DNA from: Eggerthella sp. CAG:368 | GTDB lineage: Bacteria > Actinomycetota > Coriobacteriia > Coriobacteriales > Eggerthellaceae | Assembly: GCA_000434775.1 (NCBI GenBank) | Contig: FR895488.1 | Location: 112,915 to 125,822, forward strand | Direction of reading: 5' to 3' | DNA length: 12,908 nucleotides | Shown here: positions 1 through 6,952 of the stretch, piece after piece | How positions within the stretch are numbered: the first letter of the stretch is position 1 | How the letters are laid out: every line of letters begins with the position of its first letter | Made by a program: the position numbers and the translations under genes | The notes under the pieces: model-generated | Seen by the model: the letters and a program-made list of their open reading frames with translations, nothing else | Databases searched by the model: none | What the model was told of the DNA's origin: nothing

Positions 1-679
1 TTTTTTCTGCTGGGCCTTGAGCTTCAATCGTTCCATCTCGCAAACAAATAATCTCATCAGCGAGCTCAATGATGCGTTCTTGGTGAGAAATGATAACAAT
101 CGAATGCCCGTCATTGTTTTTATAAAGAGTCTCAAATGTTTGCGTAAGACGATCAAAACTCCAAAGGTCAATACCTGCTTCAGGTTCGTCATAAATGGCA
201 AGCTTGGGGTCTGCCGCGAGAAGGGTAGCAATTTCAATGCGTTTCAATTCGCCGCCAGAAAGGCTCTTATCAACTTCACGCGTAAGATAATTTGCTGAAC
301 ATAAACCAACCTTGCCCAAATACTCATTACAGGAAAGCATTGGAAGGCGTTTTCCTGCTGCAAGCTCGAGAAGCTTCTTTACTTTCATGCCTTTGAAGCG
401 TGCAGGTTGCTGAAAACCGTATCCAATTCCAAGGTTTGCGCGGTCGGTAATGGAGGCATGAGTAATATCTTGTCCATTGAAAAGAATCTGTCCACTTGTT
501 GGAGTTTCGATTCCCATAATTATTTTTGCTAGGGTGGACTTACCGCCACCGTTAGGTCCTGTTACTACAACAAAGCGGTTTTCTTCTACCGTAAGTGATA
601 TGTCGTCTATGATTCTTTTTGTTTTAGAGGAGCCCTCTTCAACGGGAACCTCAAAAACAATGTTTTTTAACTCAAGCAT
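1..679 (-). CDS. sufC: SufC-like Fe-S cluster assembly ATPase (partial, 3' end beyond left edge)
   Basis: This is an ABC-type ATPase of the SufC family, which powers the SufB/SufD scaffold in iron-sulfur cluster assembly in the cytosol. I read 226 codons before the window ends. The Walker A motif GPNGGGKST is at residues 41-49, a Q-loop at about 90-91, the signature LSGGELKR at 140-147, Walker B with DEPEAGID at 165-171 and the switch histidine at 199. The motif DEPEAGIDLWSF and the phrase GFQQPARFKG point to the compact SufC type found in clostridia, archaea and some actinobacteria, often beside a single SufB-like gene, rather than to a membrane transporter. The start at 679 has an AAAGGAG ribosome site about 9 bases upstream. 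The gene is divergent from the phosphohexomutase. Its SufB-like partner would be expected just beyond the left edge, which I cannot see. Confidence 0.85.
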   Translation of the reverse strand, partial: MLELKNIVFEVPVEEGSSKTKRIIDDISLTVEENRFVVVTGPNGGGKSTLAKIIMGIETPTSGQILFNGQDITHASITDRANLGIGYGFQQPARFKGMKVKKLLELAAGKRLPMLSCNEYLGKVGLCSANYLTREVDKSLSGGELKRIEIATLLAADPKLAIYDEPEAGIDLWSFDRLTQTFETLYKNNDGHSIVIISHQERIIELADEIICLRDGTIEAQGPAEK

Positions 680-800
680 CGGTAGGTTTCTCTCCTTTGT
701 AACTTGAAGAATACTGATGATCAAGATGAGATGTTGGATTGATCGATCGGTTATCTAATGGGCATTTACACCAAGTTTTTTGGTATAGGCTCAACTGCTC

Positions 801-806
801 ATTATA
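801..806 (-). promoter_or_regulatory. Possible -10 box for the sufC-like gene
   Basis: The minus strand reads a perfect TATAAT here, about 120 bases upstream of the sufC-like start. I found no convincing -35 box at 16-18 bases, so this is only a candidate. A transcript from here would have a leader of just over 100 nt. Confidence 0.3.
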
Positions 807-884
807 TGCGCTCTTTCTTGCCTGGGGGTTGATAGATTATGTGAGAACCTTTTCTTTAGTACAATACTCGTATTAACCCACATT

Positions 885-913
885 TTGCTTGATATACTCC
901 TAAAAGGTATAAC
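885..913 (+). promoter_or_regulatory. Likely sigma-70 type promoter of the phosphohexomutase operon
   Basis: TTGCTT at 885-890 and TATAAC at 908-913 are separated by exactly 17 bases. The predicted start point is near 920, only about 25 nt before the ATG at 945, with the AAGGAG ribosome site at 933-938 in between. It would serve the mutase and probably the two membrane-protein genes behind it. Confidence 0.5.
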
Positions 914-944
914 AAGTACTTTCGTATAGTTTAAGGAGAAATAG

Positions 945-2624
945 ATGTGTTTTCGTGAGCTTTTCAATCAGTGGTGCGATCGTGTGTCGGATCCCGTTTT
1001 AAAAGCTGAATTAGACGAAATGAATCAATCGGGCGATGAAGCGTGTATTGAGGATGCTTTTTATCAGACGCTCGAGTTTGGTACGGCTGGTCTTCGTGGA
1101 GTTTTAGGTGCTGGCACCAATCGAATGAACATCTATACTGTTGGTCAGGCAACACAGGGTATCGCTAACTACATAATGCAGTTGCCTTCTTCCGATAATA
1201 CTGTTGCAATCTGCTACGATTCTCGTATTAATTCTGAGCTTTTTGCTCATACGGCAGCTGCTGTTTTAGCAGCAAATGGTATTCGCTCGTTTGTGTATCC
1301 ACGTCTCGAGCCAACGCCTGCACTTTCGTTTGCTACCCGTTATCTTAAGTGTGCTATTGGAATTAACGTTACTGCAAGTCATAATCCGAGCAAGTACAAC
1401 GGCTATAAGGTGTACGGACCCGATGGATGCCAGATTACCGCTGAAATTGCCGATGCTATTACTAACGCCATTGTTTCAGTTGATATTTTTGACGATGTCA
1501 AAACAATGGATTTTGATGAAGCGCTTAACCAGGGACTCGTTTCTTTTATTGATGAAAAAGTTCTCGATGCCTTTTTAGATGCCGTTTATGAACAGAGCGT
1601 CTACGACAAAGACCCTGGAAATCTTAAACTCGTTTATACACCGCTTAACGGTACGGGCCTTGAATGTGTCACGAAGATTTTGAATCGCATTGGAGTTTCT
1701 GATATTCATGTTGTTGAAGAGCAGGCTCAGCCAGATGGCAATTTTCCTACCTGTCCTTATCCGAATCCAGAAAATCGTGATGCGTTAGAAAAAGGTATTG
1801 ATCTTTGCGAAAAAGTTCATCCTGATTTACTCCTTGCTACTGACCCTGACGCTGACCGTGTGGGCATTGCGGTTAAAGATGGTAATGACTACCAGTTGCT
1901 TTCAGGAAACGAAGTGGGCGTCTTGTTGCTCGACTTTATTTGCCGAATGAGACGCAAGGCAAACACTATGCCTTGCGATCCTGTGGCCGTTACTACCATT
2001 GTTTCCACTTCACTGGTCGACGATGTTGCGCGTGCTTACGATGTTGAGGTTCGACGTGTTCTAACAGGCTTTAAATATATTGGCGGGGTTATTGCTGAGC
2101 TTGAAGACACAGGCCATCCTGAGCGATTTATTTTTGGCTTTGAAGAAAGCTATGGATATCTTGCAGGAACTCATGCACGCGATAAAGATGCCGTTGTTGC
2201 AAGTATGCTTATTTGTGAAATGGCGGAGTATTACCGCACTAAGGGCAAGAATCTCTATCAGGCCATGCAGGATATCTATAAAACCTATGGGTATCATCAC
2301 AACCGCACGCTTTCCTTTACTTTTGAGGGAAGCGCAGGCGCTCAAAAGATGAGCGATCTTATGAGCGCTTTTCGCACGACTGCTCTTTCGGCTGTCGGTG
2401 GCTTTGTTGTTGAATCGATCGTTGACTACAAAGAAGGGGTCGGAACGCTTCCTCCTGCCAATGTTATTGAATTTGTCCTGGAAGGTGGAAGCAAGGCTAT
2501 CGTGCGTCCGAGTGGTACGGAACCTAAAATCAAGGTGTATGTCTTTGCTGTTGGAAGATCCGCAGAAGAAGCAAAAGAAATCGCTGATGTCATCAGCAGC
2601 GATATGTCTGGTCGTATGGCGTAA
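945..2624 (+). CDS. Phosphohexomutase (alpha-phosphoglucomutase / phosphomannomutase family)
   Basis: This cytosolic enzyme interconverts sugar 1-phosphates and 6-phosphates, most likely glucose 1-phosphate and glucose 6-phosphate, feeding UDP-glucose and envelope polysaccharide synthesis. All four family signatures are present in order: the catalytic phosphoserine in TASHNP (Ser145), the magnesium loop DPDADR (Asp300, Asp302, Asp304), the sugar-binding loop GFEESYGY at 398-405, and the phosphate-binding loop RPSGTEPK at 521-528. The length of 559 aa suits the long PgcA-type branch rather than the roughly 450-aa GlmM type. GFEES fits a glucose/mannose enzyme, but sequence alone does not exclude phosphomannomutase or phosphopentomutase activity. 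AAGGAG lies 6 bases before the ATG. The stop codon overlaps the next ATG by one base (TAATG at 2622-2626), so the two are probably translationally coupled. Confidence 0.9.
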   Translation: MCFRELFNQWCDRVSDPVLKAELDEMNQSGDEACIEDAFYQTLEFGTAGLRGVLGAGTNRMNIYTVGQATQGIANYIMQLPSSDNTVAICYDSRINSELFAHTAAAVLAANGIRSFVYPRLEPTPALSFATRYLKCAIGINVTASHNPSKYNGYKVYGPDGCQITAEIADAITNAIVSVDIFDDVKTMDFDEALNQGLVSFIDEKVLDAFLDAVYEQSVYDKDPGNLKLVYTPLNGTGLECVTKILNRIGVSDIHVVEEQAQPDGNFPTCPYPNPENRDALEKGIDLCEKVHPDLLLATDPDADRVGIAVKDGNDYQLLSGNEVGVLLLDFICRMRRKANTMPCDPVAVTTIVSTSLVDDVARAYDVEVRRVLTGFKYIGGVIAELEDTGHPERFIFGFEESYGYLAGTHARDKDAVVASMLICEMAEYYRTKGKNLYQAMQDIYKTYGYHHNRTLSFTFEGSAGAQKMSDLMSAFRTTALSAVGGFVVESIVDYKEGVGTLPPANVIEFVLEGGSKAIVRPSGTEPKIKVYVFAVGRSAEEAKEIADVISSDMSGRMA

Positions 2625-3091
2625 TGACGAGCGATAAGAAAACATACTCGTTAATATCTGTTTCCCCTGCTGCTGATGTCGAAGAGCAAAAAAGCAAAGA
2701 ATTGAAAAAAAAGTCCGACGCTATTTCTGTCGATTTTGGAATTAGCTATTCCTCCATCAGTGTTCAGCATGCAGAGCCTGTCTTGGGGGAAGCTGTCTCA
2801 GTGTCTAGGGAAGAGGAAAACAAGACAGTGAGCACTTCTGTTGCGCTCGAGGAACTACCCAGTGCTGCAAAGAAGGCAGAGGAAAACAGTTCAAAGCCAT
2901 CTGAGTCACACGGCAAAAAAACGAGTACTGATAGACTGGACGAATCGGTTGACGACCTTATAAAAAGAGAGATAGAAGATCAGCTTGGAGAAGGATTCAA
3001 TGTTCCTTTTGGTCGAATGAGAATTATCATCATTGCTGCCTTGCTTTTGCTTATTATTGGTTTTGGGGTCTATTTCGCTTTTGTAATGTAG
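2624..3091 (+). CDS. Unrecognised C-terminally anchored single-pass membrane protein
   Basis: I do not recognise this 155-aa protein. Residues 1-130 are hydrophilic, rich in Ser, Glu and Lys, and look largely disordered, except for a charged, probably helical stretch at about 103-120. Residues 133-154 are one strongly hydrophobic segment with a single charge-free run ending at the C-terminus. The layout is that of a tail-anchored protein with the bulk in the cytoplasm. No signal peptide or catalytic motif is visible. It starts on the TAATG overlap with the mutase, so it is very likely co-transcribed and coupled. The polar composition and the steady lack of stop codons in a clear operon position support a real gene. 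Confidence 0.65.
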   Translation: MTSDKKTYSLISVSPAADVEEQKSKELKKKSDAISVDFGISYSSISVQHAEPVLGEAVSVSREEENKTVSTSVALEELPSAAKKAEENSSKPSESHGKKTSTDRLDESVDDLIKREIEDQLGEGFNVPFGRMRIIIIAALLLLIIGFGVYFAFVM

Positions 3092-3149
3092 AGGGTTTAA
3101 GGATCGTGTTTTAAGGTTTCTTATAAAGAGGTAAGCAACGGAGTTCTTA

Positions 3150-3956
3150 ATGGAAGAAAAAGAGCATCGCGGTCGAATTTCTTTTACGGAATACTCCGAT
3201 CGTATACGTGCTTCAAAGCGAATACGTGTTGCTTTTGTTGGCGCAGTTATTGTCCTTGTCGCAATGATGGTTGCCGCTATTATTCTTATTGCTTCGCTTG
3301 TTGATGCTATTCAAAATCCTACGGTAAAAACTTCTGCGCAAGATGACGCTGCGCTTTTGCTTGAAGAAACAAAAGATACGCAGACAGCTCGTGCTTCATC
3401 AGAGGCGGTAAACCTTGTTTCTCTCATTGGCTTATCGCAGCAAGAAGCAATTGAGGAAATTGGTCGTGGAGCTGTGGTGGTAGCGGAAGAGCATATTGAC
3501 GATTCGGGCTTAAAAAAAGAGCTTTCTCTTTCTCTCACTGATGAAAAGGGGACTGAACTTTCTGGTACTCCTTCAGCTTCAATAAAACTTGATTCTTCTG
3601 ACAAGGTAGGAGCAGCAACATATAGCACTCCTCTTGATGCGTTAGGCTTTGAGTCTATTTCGTTTATCGATGCTGTTTATAAGTATAAGGTGGTGGACAA
3701 GGTTTTATCTTCGGTTGGACTCACTAATTACGATTCTTCATCGCTTGTTTTACCTGATCGTAAAGAATATTCAACCTATGAATCTGATCAAAAAACTCTA
3801 AAAGCGGAAACCTATACCTTTTCAGGTACATCAAGTCAAAGTGAAGGAATATTTTCTTGGACAGCAACCCTGCACTACGATTACGCTCAAGCAAACAAAA
3901 CAAGCAATTTAGCAAATGCTGTTCGTAAAATCACAGTCTCTATACGAAAGGTGTAA
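3150..3956 (+). CDS. Unrecognised N-terminally anchored membrane protein with exported domain
   Basis: This 268-aa protein is not one I recognise. Residues 1-26 are polar and basic (IRASKRIR before the membrane), residues 27-52 form one hydrophobic segment, and 53-268 form a Ser/Thr-rich, cysteine-free domain that the positive-inside rule places outside the membrane. The hydrophobic stretch is long and has no clear signal-peptidase site or lipobox, so it looks like an anchor rather than a cleaved signal. The C-terminal third alternates hydrophobic and polar residues like a beta-rich fold. A GGAG at 3140-3143 sits 6 bases before the ATG. It follows the tail-anchored protein by 58 bases with no terminator between, so the two probably form an operon with the mutase. 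A partner role in envelope building is conceivable but unproven. Confidence 0.65.
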   Translation: MEEKEHRGRISFTEYSDRIRASKRIRVAFVGAVIVLVAMMVAAIILIASLVDAIQNPTVKTSAQDDAALLLEETKDTQTARASSEAVNLVSLIGLSQQEAIEEIGRGAVVVAEEHIDDSGLKKELSLSLTDEKGTELSGTPSASIKLDSSDKVGAATYSTPLDALGFESISFIDAVYKYKVVDKVLSSVGLTNYDSSSLVLPDRKEYSTYESDQKTLKAETYTFSGTSSQSEGIFSWTATLHYDYAQANKTSNLANAVRKITVSIRKV

Positions 3957-4005
3957 GAGGGTAATTGTGGTGAATTGATGAACTGCAAAATACCTGCGTT
4001 TTCTC

Positions 4006-4034
4006 GTAACAGTTCTTGCTATTTGTGGTATTAT
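4006..4034 (+). promoter_or_regulatory. Likely promoter of infC-rpmI-rplT
   Basis: GTAACA (4006-4011) and TATTAT (4029-4034) are 17 bases apart, and TGG directly precedes the -10 box, giving an extended -10. Transcription would start near 4041, leaving a leader of about 190 nt before infC that contains the terminator at 4140-4164. Confidence 0.45.
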
Positions 4035-4139
4035 CTTCAGGCTGTTAATCAAGAGAGGCTTATGTCTCCACCTGGTTTGGCGCTTTTGTTGCTGATGGGT
4101 CACGTGAATATGTTTATTCCTTTGTGGATATTATTGTGG

Positions 4140-4164
4140 CCTGCAACGTGTGTGCAGGTTTTTT
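4140..4164 (+). terminator. Intrinsic terminator in the infC leader (candidate attenuator)
   Basis: CCTGCA (4140-4145) and TGCAGG (4153-4158) form a 6-bp stem with a 7-base loop, followed directly by six T residues. It lies between the likely promoter and infC, about 65 bases before the infC start. It could end readthrough from the upstream membrane-protein genes, or act as an attenuator for the translation operon. CACGT at 4101-4105 can pair with ACGTG in the loop (4146-4150), a possible but weak antiterminator contact. Confidence 0.6.
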
Positions 4165-4216
4165 ATTTTCAGCGTAAATATGGTTCGTGCTTGGTAGCAC
4201 CAAAAAAGTATGAAAA

Positions 4217-4232
4217 GGAGGTGGGCACCATA
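4217..4232 (+). promoter_or_regulatory. Strong Shine-Dalgarno deciding an AUA start for infC
   Basis: GGAGG (4217-4221) is followed by an 8-base spacer and then ATA (4230-4232). The protein read from this ATA begins exactly where IF3 homology starts. No ATG, GTG or TTG lies at a usable distance: the in-frame GTG at 4221 is inside the ribosome site itself. Confidence 0.7.
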
Positions 4233-4784
4233 GCAGCTCAAGAACCAAGACTCAATGAAGAGATCAGAATCAAAGAATGTCGTTTGATTAGTTATGACGG
4301 ATCTCAAATGGGAATTTACCCTATTGAGCAAGCCCAGCGCATCGCCGATGACGAAGGCTACGATTTGGTTGAGATTGCGCCGCAGGCACAGCCCCCTGTA
4401 TGCCGCATTATGGACTACGGAAAGTTCAAGTATGATCAGGCTATTAGGGCTAAGCAGGCACGTAAGAACCAGAGTAAAGTCGAAACTAAAGAGATGAAGT
4501 TTCGTCCCAAGATTGATGTGGGCGATTACACCACCAAAAAGAAGCACGTTCTTCGCTTCTTAGAGGCTGGCTCTAAGGTTAAGATCACCATTATGTTTAG
4601 AGGTCGTGAGATGTCACACCCAGAACTCGGTTTAAGCATTTTGGAGCGTCTTGCTGATGATCTTAAAGATGTTGCGGTCATTGAAAACCAGCCAAAGATG
4701 GAAGGCCGCAATATGCATATGCTTATTGCTCCGTTACCTACAACGGTCAAAAAGAAGAAGGATGAACAGGGAAAGGAAGACTAA
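4230..4784 (+). CDS. infC: Translation initiation factor IF-3
   Basis: IF3 binds the 30S subunit, prevents early joining of the 50S subunit and rejects initiation at poor start codons. The protein is 184 aa, normal for the family. The N-terminal domain carries the IF3 signature around [20 protein letters not shown] (46-65), then the charged linker helix, then the C-terminal domain with [19 protein letters not shown] (116-134). I chose the ATA at 4230 because of the Shine-Dalgarno 8 bases upstream. Non-AUG starts are well known for infC (AUU in Escherichia coli) and let IF3 repress its own synthesis by discriminating against its own start codon. The frame stays open upstream to 3975, but that part runs through a terminator and a promoter and has no IF3 similarity. 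The stop overlaps the rpmI ATG (TAATG). Confidence 0.9.
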   Translation: MAAQEPRLNEEIRIKECRLISYDGSQMGIYPIEQAQRIADDEGYDLVEIAPQAQPPVCRIMDYGKFKYDQAIRAKQARKNQSKVETKEMKFRPKIDVGDYTTKKKHVLRFLEAGSKVKITIMFRGREMSHPELGLSILERLADDLKDVAVIENQPKMEGRNMHMLIAPLPTTVKKKKDEQGKED

Positions 4785-4981
4785 TGCCTAAAATGAAAAC
4801 TCATTCTGGTACCGCTAAGCGTTTTCGTGTAACCGGTTCCGGCAAAATTATGCGTTCTAAGGCTTACAAGAGTCACATCATGACCAAGAAAAGCCAGAAG
4901 CGTAAACGTAATTTCCGTCACGACACCCAGGTTGCACCTGCTGATAACAAAGTTATCGCACGTAATCTTGGTCTTCGATAG
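4784..4981 (+). CDS. rpmI: 50S ribosomal protein L35
   Basis: L35 is a small, very basic protein of the large ribosomal subunit. The 65-aa product opens with [14 protein letters not shown], the standard L35 start, and is Lys/Arg-rich throughout, with the usual length. It begins on the infC stop codon (TAATG at 4782-4786), with AAGGA a few bases upstream inside the infC coding end, so translation is probably coupled to infC. The order infC-rpmI-rplT is conserved across bacteria. Confidence 0.95.
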   Translation: MPKMKTHSGTAKRFRVTGSGKIMRSKAYKSHIMTKKSQKRKRNFRHDTQVAPADNKVIARNLGLR

Positions 4982-4999
4982 TAGTAGGAGGAAACAAGT

Positions 5000-5353
5000 A
5001 TGCCTCGTGTAAAGCGTGCCGTATCCGCTCATAAAAAGCGTCGTACCGTTTTAAATCGCGCCAAAGGTTACTATGGTGCAAAGTCTCGTTCTTATCGTGC
5101 AGCAAAAGAACAGGTTCAGCATTCTCTTCAGTATGCTTATCGTGACCGCCGCAATAAGAAGCGCGAAATCCGTCGTCTTTGGATTACCCGCATCAATGCT
5201 GCTGCTCGTCTCAATGGTCTTTCTTATTCCGTTTTTATGAATGGTCTTAAGAAGGCTGGAGTAGAACTCGACCGCAAGGTTTTGTCTGATATGGCAATTA
5301 GCGATCCTCAAGCATTTGCTTCTTTGGTTGAAGTTGCTAAAAAGGCTCTTTAA
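5000..5353 (+). CDS. rplT: 50S ribosomal protein L20
   Basis: L20 binds 23S rRNA early in large-subunit assembly, and in several bacteria it also represses its own operon by binding the mRNA. The 117-aa protein has the basic N-terminal extension ([16 protein letters not shown]) and the globular C-terminal half with [19 protein letters not shown] at about 66-84, as expected. AGGAGG at 4986-4991 lies 8 bases before the ATG and 18 bases separate it from rpmI. The operon ends at the terminator at 5379-5413. Whether L20 regulates this operon cannot be told from the leader by eye. Confidence 0.95.
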   Translation: MPRVKRAVSAHKKRRTVLNRAKGYYGAKSRSYRAAKEQVQHSLQYAYRDRRNKKREIRRLWITRINAAARLNGLSYSVFMNGLKKAGVELDRKVLSDMAISDPQAFASLVEVAKKAL

Positions 5354-5378
5354 TTACTCTGTTTAGCGTATATGCTTT

Positions 5379-5413
5379 AAAGACCTCTGGTATTTATTGC
5401 CAGGGGTCTTTTT
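5379..5413 (+). terminator. Intrinsic terminator of infC-rpmI-rplT
   Basis: AAAGACCTCTGG (5379-5390) pairs with CCAGGGGTCTTT (5400-5411) over 12 base pairs with one G-U, with a 9-base loop, and the 3' arm runs into a T stretch (5409-5413). It lies 25 bases after rplT. The 3' arm and loop also encode the last residues and stop codon of the small minus-strand gene. On the minus strand no real T run follows the hairpin, so it works mainly for the plus strand. Confidence 0.85.
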
Positions 5414-5639
5414 CAAACATTTGGGGTTTTTCTTTGTAATCAGAATATGGATCGTATCCGTCATCGTCTTCGTTAATCGCCCTGACGGGCTGTGTCTTGG
5501 TTTTTAATGGATTGTTATTTCGCTGCTTAGCAAAGCTATTTGATTTTGTTGTTGACGGAGTTGTGGAATTTAGTGGCGTAATTTTTGGAACAACGGTGTA
5601 GTGTTTTGTCGTATTGTTTTTGGCTGCATCGGTATTCAT
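5394..5639 (-). CDS. Small polar protein with acidic, aromatic C-terminal tail (hypothetical)
   Basis: I do not recognise this 81-aa protein. The first ~55 residues are rich in Thr, Asn, Lys and Pro and look disordered. The last ~25 are different: an acidic run EDDDGYDPYSDY followed by a short stretch ending in FEKDPWQ, which has the look of a conserved tail or binding peptide. There is no membrane segment, signal peptide or cysteine. The ATG at 5639 has AAGGA about 6 bases upstream, and an extended -10 box lies 40 bases upstream, so it is a plausible gene rather than a chance frame. A TTG six bases earlier is an alternative start. It converges on rplT and its end lies inside the rplT terminator, which ties the two 3' ends together. 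Confidence 0.55.
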   Translation of the reverse strand: MNTDAAKNNTTKHYTVVPKITPLNSTTPSTTKSNSFAKQRNNNPLKTKTQPVRAINEDDDGYDPYSDYKEKPQMFEKDPWQ

Positions 5640-5677
5640 AAACAATCCTTATTCGTAACGGAAGAGTATCTAAAAAG

Positions 5678-5686
5678 CTTATATCA
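5678..5686 (-). promoter_or_regulatory. Possible extended -10 promoter of the small minus-strand gene
   Basis: Read on the minus strand, TGATATAAG gives an extended -10 (TG, one base, TATAAG). Transcription would start near 5671, about 30 nt before the ATG at 5639. No clear -35 box is present, which an extended -10 can tolerate. Confidence 0.35.
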
Positions 5687-5746
5687 GAATAAACCCAACA
5701 TGTGTCGTGTTACCATACACAACGTTGTATGAGAGAAAGGAATTTC

Positions 5747-6802
5747 ATGAAGGTCGAACAGATCAATGAAATTGATGGTGAGGTTGAACTTCGCATTACT
5801 GCTAGCGTACCAGAGGTTGAAAAAGCATTTGAAGATGGTTTGCAGCTTTTTATTACCCAATACGAAATCGAAGGCTCTGAAGATGAAGCTCCTGTCCAGC
5901 GTATCTATAAAGCGTTAGGCAACGAAGAGGGTAGAGACGCAATTACCTCTGCGGTAATTAGCTTTTTACTTCCCTTTGCTTTGGAGCGTGAAGAAATCAT
6001 TCCTATGACTTCTTCAAACGTTAATGCTGAATCTGACCCAAAGCAGGGTGAAGAGTTTACGTTTAGTGTCACCGTGCTTCCTAAACCTGAATTTGAGTTG
6101 ACTGATTATTCCCCTGTTGAGGTTAGTGTTCCTGCACGTACTGATGTGACTGAGAGTGATATCGATATGCAAATTCATATGCTTGCACACGAATTTGCTA
6201 CCGTTAAGGTTGATCCTGAAACGGGCGAAGAGGAAATTATCGAGCCTGAAGTTACTGATGAGTGGATTAAAAATACACTTCAAGGAACGGGTGTTGAGAG
6301 TGTAGAGCAGTTACGCTCTCAGTTCCGTGAAACTTCAGAGCGCGTTAAGAATGAGCAGTTCGAGAATTCAAAAATGTCTGCCATTATGGCTGAGTACGCA
6401 AAGCGTTTTACGGGTGAAATTTCTGAAAAAATGACTGCTGCCATGACTGATGACATGTATGAGGCCTTTAAGACCGAAATCGCAAACGAGGGAATGACCT
6501 TGATGGATTTCATGCTTCAACAGAAAACCGATGAAAAACAAATTCGCGCTTCTTTGGCAACTCAGGCAGAGAACCAGCTTATTCAGGGCTTTGTTTTAGA
6601 CGCCATTTTCCGTCATCACAAGCTTAAACTTGAGCTTGCTGATTTAATGAGCGCATTGGGTAGCCTTGCTCCTGGTGACGAAGAAGATGCTTTTGAGACA
6701 ATGCAAAAGACGGGTCGTGTCTTCTTGCTTAAGGAAGGCGCATCTCGCATGAAGGCTGCAAACTGGCTCATGGAAAATTCAAAGATTAATATCATCGAAT
6801 AA
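5747..6802 (+). CDS. tig: Trigger-factor-like chaperone lacking the PPIase domain and ribosome-docking motif
   Basis: This 351-aa protein matches trigger factor, the chaperone that meets nascent chains at the ribosome exit, at both ends but not in the middle. Residues 1-118 match the N-terminal domain, ending in TVLPKPEFEL. Residues 133-150 match the helix that normally leads into the FKBP-type prolyl isomerase domain, but only about 15 residues (near 153-168) stand in its place before EPEVTDEWI begins the C-terminal, SurA-like arm (170-351). The ribosome-docking motif GFRxGKxP is replaced by GSEDEAP at 43-49, losing the basic residues that contact L23. I chose the ATG at 5747, with AAAGG just upstream, because homology starts there; GTG at 5702 and ATG at 5729 are in frame but add nothing family-like. 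It may be a ribosome-free holdase or assembly chaperone. A canonical tig may exist elsewhere in the genome. Confidence 0.75.
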   Translation: MKVEQINEIDGEVELRITASVPEVEKAFEDGLQLFITQYEIEGSEDEAPVQRIYKALGNEEGRDAITSAVISFLLPFALEREEIIPMTSSNVNAESDPKQGEEFTFSVTVLPKPEFELTDYSPVEVSVPARTDVTESDIDMQIHMLAHEFATVKVDPETGEEEIIEPEVTDEWIKNTLQGTGVESVEQLRSQFRETSERVKNEQFENSKMSAIMAEYAKRFTGEISEKMTAAMTDDMYEAFKTEIANEGMTLMDFMLQQKTDEKQIRASLATQAENQLIQGFVLDAIFRHHKLKLELADLMSALGSLAPGDEEDAFETMQKTGRVFLLKEGASRMKAANWLMENSKINIIE

Positions 6803-6906
6803 CTTCAAGAGCAATTGATTTAACAGAGCGTAGTAGTAATTTTCTTGTGATTATATAGGGCTTCATTGAGAGTGGGTTTACAACAACTCTTTTGCTTTGA
6901 AGTGTA

Positions 6907-6937
6907 AAAATGCCACCTCATTTTGAGGTGGCATTTT
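6907..6937. terminator. Bidirectional intrinsic terminator
   Basis: TGCCACCTCA (6911-6920) pairs perfectly with TGAGGTGGCA (6924-6933) around a 3-base loop, and the flanking AAAA/TTTT extends the stem and gives a T run on both strands. It ends the trigger-factor-like gene on the plus strand and the lipid kinase gene on the minus strand, which stops only 16 bases away. Confidence 0.9.
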
Positions 6938-6952
6938 GTGTCAAAGATATAT

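Noticed and set aside
736..752. Palindrome GATCGATC in the sufC/mutase intergenic region
   Set aside because: Only 8 bases, no second half-site or similar copy near either promoter; a chance match is likely.
2061..2645. A 194-codon minus-strand open frame opposite the phosphohexomutase
   Set aside because: The protein has no sensible composition or family match and lies wholly antisense to a strongly conserved enzyme.
3360..3480. Possible PASTA-like motif (LIGLSQQEAIEEI) in the N-anchored membrane protein
   Set aside because: Only about 13 residues resemble a PASTA start; the rest of the repeat and the usual glycine/proline pattern are missing.
3975..4229. An 85-codon in-frame N-terminal extension of infC
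   Set aside because: It has no IF3 similarity, spans a likely promoter and a terminator, and the best ribosome site lies directly before the AUA at 4230.
5702..5746. GTG 5702 or ATG 5729 as the start of the trigger-factor-like gene
   Set aside because: The extra residues have no match to the family and the best ribosome site precedes ATG 5747.
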